64,000 nt of DNA from NCBI RefSeq assembly GCF_004359215.1, contig NC_090626.1, positions 599,234 through 663,233 of the forward strand, read 5' to 3'. Position numbers and translations under genes: made by a program. This DNA is from Bremia lactucae (Eukaryota; Oomycota; Peronosporomycetes; Peronosporales; Peronosporaceae). This document shows, one piece after another, positions 1 through 9,532 of this stretch. Under the pieces are notes generated by a model, which worked only from the letters and a program-made list of their open reading frames with translations, was not told the DNA's origin and ran no database searches. The number at the start of each line of letters is the position of its first letter. Positions within the stretch are counted from its first letter, which is position 1.

Positions 1-1617
1 GGCGAGATGAGACATTTTACTGTCTTCACTCCCCTGACCGTGGATCAATTGGAAGTCTAAGACCTTAGGCGCCACGCGCAATATTCCTAGCAAAGTTTTG
101 GAGAGTCATGGACCCACCTTTGCTAGGCAACAAATGAGATCATATCTCGAATCCAAATCAAGGACGAGACAGCGTTCCATACTGTCAAAGTCCAGAAACT
201 TTATACCTAAGTTCAATGGAACTTTGGGAACAGTGACCCGAGTCCCTGTCCCTAAGCAAACAGTGTTATTGTATTATCTCCATGCGCTCTAAGTACCTCC
301 ACGTATTGTTGATTTCCCTCAATAGAAAGGCGTCGAGCATAATTGCAAGACACTCCTGAGTCAATTAAAATTGACCACGGCTTACCAAAGCCCTTTACAA
401 TCGAAATGAGCACCAAGCTAATTGGGGCAAGGTTCTATTTATTCTCACCTCCTTGAGGTTTAACCGAGCCTAGGTCTTCCCCAGAAGGGCGCCCCNNNNN
501 NNNNNNNNNNNNNNNNNNNNNNNNNNNNNNNNNNNNNNNNNNNNNNNNNNNNNNNNNNNNNNNNNNNNNNNNNNNNNNNNNNNNNNNNNNNNNNNCATCT
601 ACTGGGTATCGACGTTTCCCCGCACCGTACCAGATCTCTGGTATAGGTCGGAGTTGGAGCTCTTTCGGGCTTTACGCAAATTTCGAAGTGGGCAGGCAGG
701 GCGTAAATGTTTCGTGCATTCGCGCACATAACATCTACGGATGGTCTTATGCTGTTCCACAGCTTGAAGAGCCTCTTCTCCTTCCTCAACGAGGCTTATA
801 AACATAGGTTCCGCTCTATTAGACGGAACCCATGTGCTCGAAGAGCTTGTTCGGTAAACAGGCGTGCTAACGCGGGCAGACTTAAAGTCAAAGTCGGCGC
901 GTAGCGCTATGGCAACTGCCTCTTCGAACGTAGCCGGATGAGATCGGAACAATTCCGTCCGGGCAATGCCTTCATTGAGACCCCCCATAAAAAAGGTCAC
1001 TACAATTGCCTCTTGCACCGGGTCTTGATGCATAGATGCAATGAGAGTTCTCAACTCCTGGACAAAGACCCCCAGGGTTCTTTTACCCTGCCGAGTCGCT
1101 AGGAGTCGTGCTCGCATGCAAAAAGCCTGATCAGGCGGTGCAAACATGCTGGTCACTTGCTGTTTCAGCGAATCCCATGAGGGGAAAGCGTCGTTTATGG
1201 ATGTGCTGCACATTAATGCCCACTCTATGGCTCTACCTCCAAGTTTGGACATGGCCATAGCCACATTTGCCTTTCTGGTAAGAACAAGACGTAATCAATG
1301 GACATTTCCATTTGCTCAATTCAAAAAGGGAGATTTTCTCCCTCTTTTCCCTCATTTTTTTTTACATTTACAGTTAGAGGGCGAGCCCTCGGCTCTGAGT
1401 CAGGTACGGAGATGTACCGGGTAGGCATAGATGCCGCTAAAGGGTCCTGTACCTGACCGATCAGGGAGGCTTTGTACCGCATGAAAGCTTCAAGCCTTGC
1501 ATGCAGGACCTCTGGTCCCTGGGAAATAATAAATTCCACGTGCTCAAGCCCGAATAAGATTTTGAGCTTGTCATAAGCGGCGCGTTGCGCTTCTGACAAT
1601 TCTGGAACCTCTTTCAC
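1..1617 (-). pseudogene. Family C retrotransposon protease and gag (copy 1, partial)
   Basis: Minus-strand Ty3/gypsy gag followed by protease; the element continues beyond the left window edge. Gag begins near 1617 ([19 protein letters not shown]) and is interrupted near 1310 by a stop and frame change. It resumes at 1264 with a Retrotrans_gag-like core (AIEWALM, FPSWDSLKQQV, FFMGGLNEGIARTEL). A degenerate zinc knuckle (RRCYVRECTKHLRPACP) follows near 690-740, with an R where a glycine is usual. The retropepsin motif LIDSGVS lies at about 354-371 on the minus strand, past the N gap. Stops and the gap make the gene non-functional as assembled. The same gene without the gap is at 17683-19160. 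Confidence 0.8.
496..595. other. Assembly gap of exactly 100 N
   Basis: A run of 100 N lies between GGGCGCCCC and CATCTACTGGG. In the second copy the same flanks are separated by a single G at 18138. The round number suggests a scaffolding gap of unknown size and not a measured length; judged from the other copy, the true gap may be about one base. Any reading frame drawn through it (for example on the minus strand at 460-789) is artificial. Confidence 0.97.
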
Positions 1618-1660
1618 TGTCGTAAAAAATAAGTCTTGTAAAGACTCAGGCGTAGGTTGA

Positions 1661-1675
1661 CTACGAGTGCTACCA
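1661..1675 (-). promoter_or_regulatory. Family C primer binding site
   Basis: On the minus strand TGGTAGCACTCGTAG follows the 5' LTR end after a 2-nt spacer. It would pair with a tRNA 3' end reading ...GUGCUACCA, whose implied A1-U72 acceptor pair fits an initiator tRNA-Met. That assignment is inference. The second copy is at 19204-19218. Confidence 0.65.
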
Positions 1676-1677
1676 GG

Positions 1678-2162
1678 TGTAGCGGAGCTATCACGCTCCT
1701 AAAGTCAGAGAAAGACTCTCAGACTCAGAGAGTCACTTAGTTCTATTGAGCTTATGGGTTTAACAACTCTGGGAGTCGTACATGCTATTAAAGCTTAAGG
1801 AATCCTAGTTCAAGGGATTCAGGGGTTCGTAAAGCCAAGTGGCAACTAGTGCCCAAGAGGATATACCTTAGAAAGGCTTCTATCTCTTACAAATCAATGC
1901 GCAAGCCTTAGGAAGGCACTTAACGCTTTAAGATCAATGAGGAACTGCACTTTATTTAATTATTTAAATCTAAAAACCTTACCCTAGCTAATTTAAAATA
2001 GATTTCGGCCCCAGATTTATATCTGGCGGCGACCACATAATTATTGCCCATATTTAATGGGATTTAAGCAACTAACTATTTTAAAATTAGATAAAGGGTA
2101 TTTTACCCATTTAGTAAATGTACCACAACAACGGTTCTCCAACCGATGTGTGCCCCATTACA
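1678..2162 (-). repeat. Family C 5' LTR (copy 1)
   Basis: A 485-bp LTR on the minus strand. In plus-strand reading it starts TGTAGCGGAGC at 1678 and ends CCCCATTACA at 2162, so it has TG...CA termini. Gag and the primer binding site lie to its left, making it the 5' LTR of a minus-strand element. A related LTR in the opposite orientation is at 51262-51727. To the right, sequence switches at once to family B integrase, so this C element was inserted into a B element. The 3' LTR that would show the target duplication is absent. Confidence 0.85.
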
Positions 2163-2212
2163 CTATCAGCTTAAAGACATGAACTTTCCCTAGTGACCCT
2201 GCCAGTTTAGCA

Positions 2213-2632
2213 GTGGTCAATAAAACTACGTCCTATGACCGACCTCTCGGCGGTATCATAGGCGAGTTTGATGCTAAAAGCGTGAGCGAGGCTCAACGCT
2301 TTTTGATTAAGCGATTAGCCATCACACGAAAAGTCCGTGACGAGATGGCAAGCGCACAGGACAAGCAAAAAGAATATGCTGACCGAAATGGTCTCAAAAT
2401 TAACGAACGCTTTAAAGTGGGTGAAAAAGTACTATTAAGTATTGCTACCCTACCTAAAAATGCAATTTTTGTACTACCTGGAGGTACTACGAAGTTGTTG
2501 CACCGTTTCATTGGGCCCTTTAAGGTGGTAATAGAGGTTGGTGACTCAAATTATAGGCTCACCCTTCCCTCGTATATAAAGACGCGCCGTATTTTAAGTG
2601 GGTCGTCTGAAACGGTATGTAGACTCAAATGA
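2213..2632 (+). pseudogene. Family B integrase C-terminal fragment (copy 1)
   Basis: The open frame encodes the end of a Ty3/gypsy integrase: a charged region (RDEMASAQDKQKEYADRNG) followed by the GPY/F-type module (VGEKVLLS, LLHRFIGPFKVV, YRLTLPS). This module sits at the C-terminus of gypsy integrases and contacts nucleic acid. The catalytic core and all upstream pol and gag are missing; the element is cut by the C LTR at 2162. Equivalent regions are at 43130-43580 (+) and 60321-60542 (-). The frame continues a little past 2632 in related copies, so a frameshift near the end is likely. Confidence 0.8.
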
Positions 2633-2693
2633 GCCTCATACCCCCATTCGTCGAAGAAGACGATGGTGACGCCGACTGTGAGTCTAGCGGCGA

Positions 2694-3658
2694 TCAGATG
2701 AGGGAGACGGTGAATTTACTTGGTGACTGCCTATGAAAAGGAGCACCAGCTGAGGCCTCTTCGCTAGTCTCAAATGGACTAGCAGAAGTAGCGTAGTGAG
2801 AAGAAACAGGGGGTACAGTACCGCCCATGATTTCTTTCACACGCAAGCGGGCGATATTAATTCGCTGCGACCGCTGTATCATCGCATCGGAATGCGGATG
2901 AATGCGGCGCAAGAATTTCGCCTCGTATTGGTCGGGCGTTTCATTTAAACGCAACACGACCGGGTCTTCCATAATTTAATGACACCATAATAGTTTTGAG
3001 CATTTAGAAAAGCGCGTTTTTTGAGCGACGCTATTGTCCCGTTTACACGAGGCCATTCAGAGAGAGGGAGCATAAGTGATATGCCACCCGTCACACAGCC
3101 ACGTTTAATACGGCTGGCTTGTGACAGCGACTAAGCACATTCACGCGTCGTCGGCGGAGCGTTACGCTCAGAATCCTCTATGTCAGAACCATTATGGATA
3201 ATGGTCTGAGCAAAAGACGGTGTGGTTTTACCCAACGGAGAAGCGGCTGCGCCTTTATGGGCAGCGCTCGCAATAACCGTCGCTGCGCTATCCAGCGCAG
3301 ACGACGAGACAGCATTCGTAAGTGTTGCTGTCTCCATGTTATGAGCAATGATAGAAGTTTGGATGGGCAATAATGTGCCATCATCCTTCCTCGTGAGATC
3401 CTTGTCCGCATCATTACTTTGAGGTGACGGCAACGGTCTCGACTCATTGTAGTCGACAATGAGCGACGGATCAACATCCTCACTGATTAAGTGGGATGAA
3501 TCCTTAAGCCCCGTTAACGCGACAGCAGCAGTAGCGGTCGGCGTTTCAGCTAAGGCATTGGACGCTGCAGGGCGTGTTAACGCGGCGCGCGCGCTAAATG
3601 CAAGAGTTAGTGGGCGTCTTCGCAGACGACCCTCCAACGTTGCCCATGTAGGTGGCAC
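2694..3658 (-). pseudogene. Family B antisense ORF (copy 1)
   Basis: This lies on the strand opposite to the B pol, between integrase and 3' LTR. The N-terminal part (3658-3131) is Ala/Ser/Thr-rich with an acidic block (EDVDPSLIVDYNES, SQSNDADKDL). The downstream part (2972-2694) contains RLRVKEIMGG and QYEAKFLRRIHPHSD. Together they look like one gene broken by frameshifts. The DPSL-VDY block recurs in family A antisense ORFs (32708 onward) and in B copies at 44860 and 57380. I do not recognise the product. The B copies at 43579-44028 and 59690-59880 add a C-terminal coiled coil that this copy lacks. Confidence 0.6.
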
Positions 3659-3776
3659 CTTTGGCGCCGTGTATGAAAACAGAGGTCGCTAGAGTGAATC
3701 AGAGACTTAGCGGCGCGTCAAGCAGCATAGTTCTTCCTTCCACTTTATCGAAGTTTAAAATGTAACTTCGTTCTTT

Positions 3777-3790
3777 AAGGGAGTGGATAG
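3777..3790 (+). other. Family B polypurine tract
   Basis: AAGGGAGTGGATAG lies directly against the 3' LTR start at 3791. A purine-rich tract in this position primes plus-strand synthesis in LTR retrotransposons. It confirms that 3791 is the LTR boundary and that pol runs on the plus strand. Confidence 0.7.
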
Positions 3791-4531
3791 TGTAACTGGC
3801 TAAAGTTGCCCTAATGTTACACAGTCCCCGTTAAATACACTTGGTGTACTCAAGGGGATGGTCAATTTCTTAAATAAAGTAATTAGACCCACCACTTGAG
3901 TGTGGTTCACATTTGTGACCAACCCTTGTGTATGTGATGCACATAGGTGCATTCACATTAGGAGGGATGTCGCCTAGCGTCATCCGTTACGCGAGATATA
4001 TAGAGATACGCTCGCAAAACATATTAGTGTAATCAATAGAGATGACAGTTCAATTTGGTAAAAATTGGAATTTATATTTAATGCGATTATATTTAAATCG
4101 GTCTCAAACTACTTTCTACTTATCAAGTGCGCACGAGGAGTCGAATCACCGCTCCCGTGACGACACGTTTACCAGAGTACCTAGTGCGTTGGATGAGGTC
4201 GCTAAGGCGCCCACCACAATTACCTCACGGCACACGAAATTAGACGGTCAAACAGCTTCTCCGCTGCGCTAGGGTGTGTGCTTAAGTAGAGCGTGCCCCC
4301 ATAAAGACTTGCCCACCTACAACTTTCAACTTAAGAAGTGCGCACGTGAAGACGGATTACCGCTTCCGTGACGACACTTGTACTAAAGTACTTAGCTCGT
4401 TGGGTGAGGTCGCTTAGGGGCCCACCAACAATCTCACTGCACGTGTGAGAAGACGGTCAAACCGCCTTCTCACTGTGCCTAAAGGTGTGTGCGTAAGTAG
4501 AGCGTGGCTGCTATAGTAGCACCTGTCTACA
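3791..4531 (+). repeat. Family B 3' LTR (copy 1)
   Basis: An LTR of about 741 bp starting TGTAACTGGC and ending ...CTGTCTACA. It contains a roughly 201-bp direct duplication: the stretch starting AAGTGCGCACG at 4135 recurs at 4336, each unit running to a CTACA-type end. The LTR at 45150-45670 has one unit and the one at 63316-64000 has two. A polypurine tract at 3777-3790 precedes it. The reading frame at 4042-4272 falls inside the LTR and is not a gene. Confidence 0.8.
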
Positions 4532-4720
4532 CCCACCCTTGTGTCTTAATGTGCTTTCGCATTTAAGGGGATCAAGACATCATCTGCGATTTAAAAAAGT
4601 AAGCTCGCCATGCAGGAATACACATCTACAGATGGCATCCAATCATTGGATAAAGTTTATATTTAATTACATTTGGTTTAAATATATTTCCCTAGTCGAA
4701 CGTGAATAAAACAGTGTCTA
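4532..4720 (+). repeat. Diverged family B LTR fragment
   Basis: After the LTR end, sequence resembling the interior of the same LTR resumes (CCCACCCTTGTGT, then a TATATTTAAT/ATTTAAAT-rich stretch like 4060-4100). I read it as a remnant of an older B LTR into which, or next to which, the 3791-4531 LTR was placed. The right boundary is approximate. The copy is at 22075-22263. Confidence 0.5.
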
Positions 4721-6185
4721 GTTTTAATCTAGCCACATCATTTGTCAAAAGGATCCAAAAAGACGAGTGAAGGTATTCTACTTTCATACTTCACTCCTAC
4801 TTAGTGGCTTGCACTTCATTTGCTGCATCATTGGGGACAAAATAATACTTTTATTGTTGCCTAAATTGTTTATCGGGCATATAAATCTAAAATTCCCTTG
4901 CGGATCTCCAATATCAATGACGCTATTATAGGATACTTCTTGTCCTCAAAACTGCATCTCATGCTTTACGCGCAAGTAAAAATATCGTTTGCCTTGCAAA
5001 AGGATATATGGAGCTTTGATTTCTCGTGGTGAAGCGTGTGTCGACACAATATTGGTTAAAACGCAACTTTTTAAAATGGCTGTGTCATCACTCCCGGGGC
5101 TAACTATATTTTGGTGTTGTCGCATGGTGTTAAGTCATCTGGTCGCTCAATCGTCGCATGAATACCCAATTTTCTCTTCCAGATGATTTCAATTATCGAT
5201 GAGCGTGATGTATATATTTGAAATTTCGTTTCTGCAGCTGGTGGTAAAAACATGGTCTTAATTAATCTGAACTTTTTTCCAGCTCAATGCTTGCGATGCG
5301 AAATAACGCATGAATGTCGCATCCATTTCCGAACAGTCCAAGAAAGTTGCTGGAAGTTTTTTTTACGGCATCTCGATTAGTTGTCGGCTTGCTTCCGATA
5401 TTGTGACCACAGCAATTGTTGAGCTTGTACAATGGTTCGATATGACATTACTTTATATCTTAATGGCGCAATGAGTCTATTAAATACCTAAGCACGTGAT
5501 ATTGGCTGCAAAATATTCAATATGTTGTGCTTTGTCTTATTTGTTAAGCAAACGTGTCGTTAATTTTCGTGCAAAAAGAAGCCATCATATTTATATGAAT
5601 CAGATGCCGGCTCTATTTGTCGCAACGAAAAAGTCAAGATTTCCACGTGTCCTACGCTAAAAGGCTTTATCTCCGTCCAGGAACGGGAGGATGTCGTCCC
5701 GCTCACGTCTTGTCCATAAAAGTGGATTCGCGCATGCCAGCGCATCACGTTATCCGCTCGTTCTTTTTTTAAGAAACTTCGGTTGGGGGAGGCACAAATT
5801 GCTAAACAGTGACATTCTTGTATGATAAACAGGACTGTCATGTCTACTCTTTATCTATCATAAGATATTTATTGCCCGATAGCCACTGCAAACTAACAAA
5901 GCCTATGGTCACCGCACAGTCAGGTCCCCCATTCTATTTCAAGCAAGATAAATGGTATTGGATCTTCCACCTGATCGGAGTTTTTCGAAAGTCTCGTTAT
6001 ATTAGCTCATACTTGCTATTGTTAGCGTCACTATCCCTTACAACTTGCATAAAAAATCTAATCTTTTTCGCATTAGGTCTACTGCGACAAGGCTACCACC
6101 ACTTCATTGGTGGCAATCGATTGCATGACTCGTCTAATTTTAATTTTTGTTTTCAAGAGACCGCTACAGTTTTAATTGGAGCGAG
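4721..6185. other. Low-TE intergenic region upstream of the effector
   Basis: I find no retrotransposon similarity and no convincing gene here. The short reading frames (4989-5186 plus, 5560-5841 minus, 5809-6264 plus) have no recognisable domain, start outside a promoter-like context, and one runs into the effector in another frame. The region probably holds the effector's upstream regulatory DNA. The copy is at 22264-23728. Confidence 0.5.
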
Positions 6186-6198
6186 TCATTATCATTTT
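6186..6198 (+). promoter_or_regulatory. Oomycete Inr-like core promoter of the effector
   Basis: TCATTATCATTTT closely resembles the oomycete initiator consensus (TCATTYYNCAWTTT), with one base less in the spacer. It lies 60 nt upstream of the ATG at 6246, a normal distance for the short 5' leaders of oomycete genes, and supports 6246 over the in-frame ATG at 6147, which would precede the Inr. Confidence 0.6.
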
Positions 6199-6245
6199 GC
6201 TTCCGTCTCAGTAAGATCTCTTTCTTTCTTATTTCAACGAGCGAC

Positions 6246-6671
6246 ATGGTGCGTATGCTCCTGATTAGCAGTATTTTTGTGTCTGCGATTTCCCTCGGAG
6301 ATTCGAGTGCTTTCCTCGTAGCCGCTAATATAGAGCAGGAAATGCGTGACACAATCCCAGTCGCGCCAGTTGCTAGATACCTGAAAGCTGGAGAACTGCG
6401 CAAATCTGCGAAATCTGAGGAGAGAATGTTTTCCAGCTCCAAACTATTCAAATTCTCCAAAGAAGACGAGAAGTTGTTCCAAGAAGCCGCGAAAGAGATT
6501 ACTGATACAGCTTCAACCGCAAAAGGAGCTACAAGCAAATCAGAGACTGTAAAAAGAGAGATAGACCCAGTTGAAAAAACAATGGCAGCAAAAAGAAGAA
6601 AAAGAGCCGATGCAAGAAAGAGAATAGATCTTGAAAATGGCATGGAAAAGCTCAATACAGATGACAACTAA
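6246..6671 (+). CDS. Secreted RXLR-EER-like effector candidate (copy 1)
   Basis: An intact intronless frame of 141 residues. Residues 1-22 form a signal peptide (MVRMLLISSIFVSAISLGDS, then SA), with cleavage likely after SSA. A degenerate RXLR motif, RYLK, is at residues 44-47, and a canonical EER at 58-60, the usual spacing for translocated oomycete effectors. The C-terminal domain is strongly charged (Lys/Glu-rich, probably helical), without the WY-fold tryptophan/tyrosine pattern, and carries a basic cluster KRRKRADARKR that could be a nuclear localisation signal. I infer export from the pathogen and possible action in the host nucleus; no host target can be read from sequence. A longer frame opens at 6147, but the Inr and the signal peptide favour 6246. 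The gene is flanked by B and A LTRs and is repeated unchanged at 23789. Confidence 0.78.
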   Translation: MVRMLLISSIFVSAISLGDSSAFLVAANIEQEMRDTIPVAPVARYLKAGELRKSAKSEERMFSSSKLFKFSKEDEKLFQEAAKEITDTASTAKGATSKSETVKREIDPVEKTMAAKRRKRADARKRIDLENGMEKLNTDDN

Positions 6672-7110
6672 AAGGATAATACAAACAACAATGATGCTAC
6701 GTAATTTAATGTTGATGTATTAATTAAATCTGTAAGCGTCAAATTTTACTTGACATTTAAAAGCTATTGAAGTAGTACACTCCGAATTATTTCTGGTTGT
6801 CAATTTCGTCAATTTGTTAATTGCGCTGGAGCATATGTTAGGTGAATACGGGGTAATTTCTTAAAGGCATTCAGGTCATATTTAAAAAGCCCTGTAAGTA
6901 CATTGTAATGGTGTTTCCGTTTCATAAATATTATTTTCGGTAAGAGGAATAATAAATACGATTTCCTTTAAGAGAAAATCAATAGATTTTTTGGTCTTTT
7001 ATCAAATTCGACTTAACAGTTCCAATATTACCAATTTTGGTAATATTGACGCGATAAGACAGTGATTCTTTTAATTGGTTGATTTTAGTTTGAATCAACC
7101 GATCTACACG
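6672..7110. other. AT-rich spacer downstream of the effector
   Basis: No gene seen. The region is AT-rich and has a short palindrome (ATATTACCAATTTTGGTAATAT, 22 bp, near 7024-7046; arms ATATTACCA/TGGTAATAT). The A element LTR begins at 7111. The copy is at 24215-24653. Confidence 0.5.
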
Positions 7111-7548
7111 TGTAACGGGGTGTATCGTTACAAGAAAATTAACACTTTAAGGTTGTTAATTGTATATTATCTAAAAGGTAGAGAATATTTGGAGAATATA
7201 TCTTTACGTGGTAATTTCCTAAAAGCTTATCTATTGGTAGATATACACCATTATATCTACTTTCTCCGCGGTCCAGTCAGCGCTGGACGCACGCAAAAGA
7301 AAAAGACAGATAAGACTTCATTACATGTTTTGTATTAGTTTAAAATTAATTTAGTACTTAATAGACAGAAGCAGAAGAACTTAATTATATTAAATACGGT
7401 TTTATCAACCTCTTTTAAGCAAGTGCTATAAAGAGAGTCTTCCTTTGCACGTACTAGGTGCGTGAACTGACGTGAGGCACCACTCGCACCGAGGCAGTGC
7501 GAAGTGGACTTTTATTGAAACAGTACAAGTCAGTAGTGCTCCGTTACA
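7111..7548 (+). repeat. Family A 5' LTR of element A1
   Basis: A 438-bp LTR, TGTAACGGGG...CTCCGTTACA, with inverted terminal TGTAACG/CGTTACA. It is followed by CC and the primer binding site. Related LTRs lie at 24654-25091 (same element in copy 2), 32149-32589, 38103-38552, 46852-47264 and 52547-52983. Frames at 7075-7338 and 7472-7726 overlap it; only the tail of the latter (from about 7575) reads gag. Confidence 0.9.
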
Positions 7549-7550
7549 CC

Positions 7551-7567
7551 TGGTAGCACTTTGTAGT
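7551..7567 (+). promoter_or_regulatory. Family A primer binding site (A1)
   Basis: TGGTAGCACTTTGTAGT starts 2 nt after the LTR. Its complement gives a tRNA 3' end with CCA and an implied A1-U72 acceptor pair, which fits an initiator tRNA-Met. Family C shares the first nine bases and family B shows TGGTAGCACTAG at its 5' LTR. Confidence 0.7.
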
Positions 7568-8740
7568 TCGTCCGTTTCGCGTGATAGCTACTCCTTTCTA
7601 AGTGACATAGAAAGGAGTGCGGTCAAACGAATGAGTTCGACCGTAGGGAACGATGCCATCTTGGCCATGCTGTCCGATTTTGACAAAGATGCCCTCTATT
7701 TATCATCGCCAAGTTCATACACATGAACATGACGAGGCGAAGGAGAAGGTAGCCTTGCTTAATCCGCAAGGCTCTCAACAGGCAGAATTGTTGAGGTTAC
7801 AACAAGTACAGAACCCTGTACCTGGGATGACGCACACGCGTCGTCCGGAAACCTGAAAGATTGACATCTCTAAGTATAGGGGAGTCGAAGAAGACTCTCT
7901 CTTGAGATGGTTTGTCGAGTTGGACGATGCATTAAGGGCACGTCACATCGTCGACGAGCAAATGCAAGTCGCATTCGCTCAATCAGATTAGGCAGGTCGC
8001 TCCAAAACTTGGGCATTGAGCCTTACGTTGCGCGACCCATACGTCTTTGGGTCGCTATAGGCTTTTAAAGCCCGGCTCAAACAGACGTTTGAACCGCCAA
8101 GGGCTGAGTTCAGAGCTCGTTCAGAGCTTCTGAAACTTAAGCAAGGCAAGCGTGATGTTCACGCATATTTTCAGCACATACGACTCTTAGCGAGTTGTAT
8201 AACAAATAACATAGTCCAAGAACACACGTTGATTACGGTGTTCATGCAAGGTCTTACGGATGGTCCCGTAAAGACCCACCTGTTCCGCTTGGGACTGGAT
8301 ACGCTTCAAGAAGCAACATCCGTTGCGGAATAGAAGGATTTTAAGCTTGAGACAGGCTTAAGCTAGTTCGTCATCGTATCGTCCTCCATGACGACACGAT
8401 TTAGGAAGTCCAGAGCACATGGACCTCTCTTACATCGAAAGCGAGAGACCTCGCTTTTCAAACAACAAGCGATTGCAGAAAAATGCAATCGCTGTCAAAA
8501 GTTAGGACACTATGCTAATAATCGTAGTGCTTCACGCCCAGTACCGAGAGGTACTGACCATAAATATGGACCTAATGCAAAAAGGGCAACGGTCACGGGT
8601 CCGACGTTGTTGCGAAATCACAGCAGCGAGGCGGACCTTAAAAAAACGGTCGGGCTCAATAGGGGCGCAACGCCCTACTGATCCAGCAACATCAAGAGAA
8701 TTTGCAAATCTCTTGACTAAAGTTGCTCCAGACACATAAT
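7560..8740 (+). pseudogene. Family A gag of A1, disrupted
   Basis: Pieces of a Ty3/gypsy gag are visible: an N-terminal stretch (SRDSYSFLSDIERSAVKRM), a gag core (WFVELDDALRARHIVDEQMQ, FKARLKQTFEPPRAEFRARS, VHAYFQHIRLLASC, VFMQGLTDGPVKTHLFR) and a zinc knuckle near 8490-8535. A frameshift falls near 7720. The core has TAG stops at 8331-8333 and 8364-8366 that are also present in A3. The knuckle reads CNRCQKLGHYANNR, so its last cysteine is lost (A3 keeps CHRCQKLGHYAHEC). Gag would form the virus-like particle; this copy cannot do so without readthrough or help in trans. Confidence 0.8.
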
Positions 8741-8797
8741 CATTATGTGTCTCTGCACCTGGCGATGAGGTATCCCTCATCACCTTAAAAGTCAAAA

Positions 8798-9532
8798 GTG
8801 ACAAATGATATGTCACTTGGAGCCCTATTGGACTGTGGAGCGTCGAATAACTTCATTCGTCGCCAGTCGCTAGAGGGTCGTGGGCTCAAATATGTTGAGC
8901 GCGACATCCCTCTAACGAGGATGACGGTGCGTCTAGCGACAGGCGCATTGATAAAAGTAATGAAACGCGTAGTGAAATGTCACTACACGTATAAAGATTT
9001 ACAGTACGATGATAATCACATCGTACTGGATTTGGATAACAAATTTAATGTCATCTTAGGTTTACCTTGGCTCAAAAAATATGAGCCAAGAATCAGCTGG
9101 CAGCATCGGTCCGTAAAAATGCCTGTCACTTGTTCATCAGATGGTCATCTATTGGACGCTTTGGAGCGTCCAAAAGCGTTTGGATGTACTATGAGTGAGT
9201 GCGATAGCCTCACTTGTGGTACGGTCGTTAGTACAACTGCACAAGATCACAGTGTGATTACTAAGCACACTGTGGAGTCAGCTGCCGGCGGCTGTGCTAA
9301 TGCACAGGCAGCGCCGAAGGTCCACCACTCGAAAAGGTCGAGTGGATTGAGACATGAATGTACGCTTAGTGGGCGACATTCAAGGAGTATACCGGTTGCC
9401 CAAAAGGGACAACACGATGATCCTAGGTCGAGTAGAGAGTCGACCGTAGAGGACCCGACTGTGATAGCACAATCACACTCGGAAGACGTTGAGGGAAGAG
9501 GCCCCCACGTACTGAAGGAGAAATCTTCTTAA
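8798..9532 (+). pseudogene. Family A protease region of A1
   Basis: A retropepsin-like domain with the catalytic motif ALLDCGASNNFIRRQSL near the start, a flap-like region (VRLATGALIKVMKRVVKC), and the conserved LDNKFNVILGLPWLKKYEP stretch that closes gypsy proteases. A disordered linker of about 120 residues follows. In A3 the frame reads through to RT, but here CAA has become TAA at 9530-9532. The DCG triad in place of DSG/DTG is shared by A3, so it is a family trait and not damage. Confidence 0.8.

Noticed and set aside
460..789. Minus-strand frame through the N gap
   Set aside because: It includes 34 unknown residues and disappears in the gap-free copy in that form (18102-18332 is shorter); it lies out of frame with gag.
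3178..3483. Arg/Leu-rich minus-strand frame (101 residues) resembling a basic protein
   Set aside because: It is an alternative frame of the B antisense ORF; the acidic block shared with other copies is in the other frame.
4042..4272. 76-residue frame
   Set aside because: Lies entirely within the family B LTR.
5809..6264. 151-residue hydrophobic frame upstream of the effector
   Set aside because: No domain, overlaps the effector start in another frame and contains the Inr in its coding part.
6164..6667. Long minus-strand frame (167 residues) with hydrophobic stretches opposite the effector
   Set aside because: It is a mirror of the effector gene's charged codons; the effector strand has a signal peptide, RXLR-EER signature and an Inr, while the minus strand has none of these.
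7551..7567. TGGTAGCACTTTGTAGT considered as part of a tRNA gene
   Set aside because: Only a primer binding site; no cloverleaf-forming sequence surrounds it.
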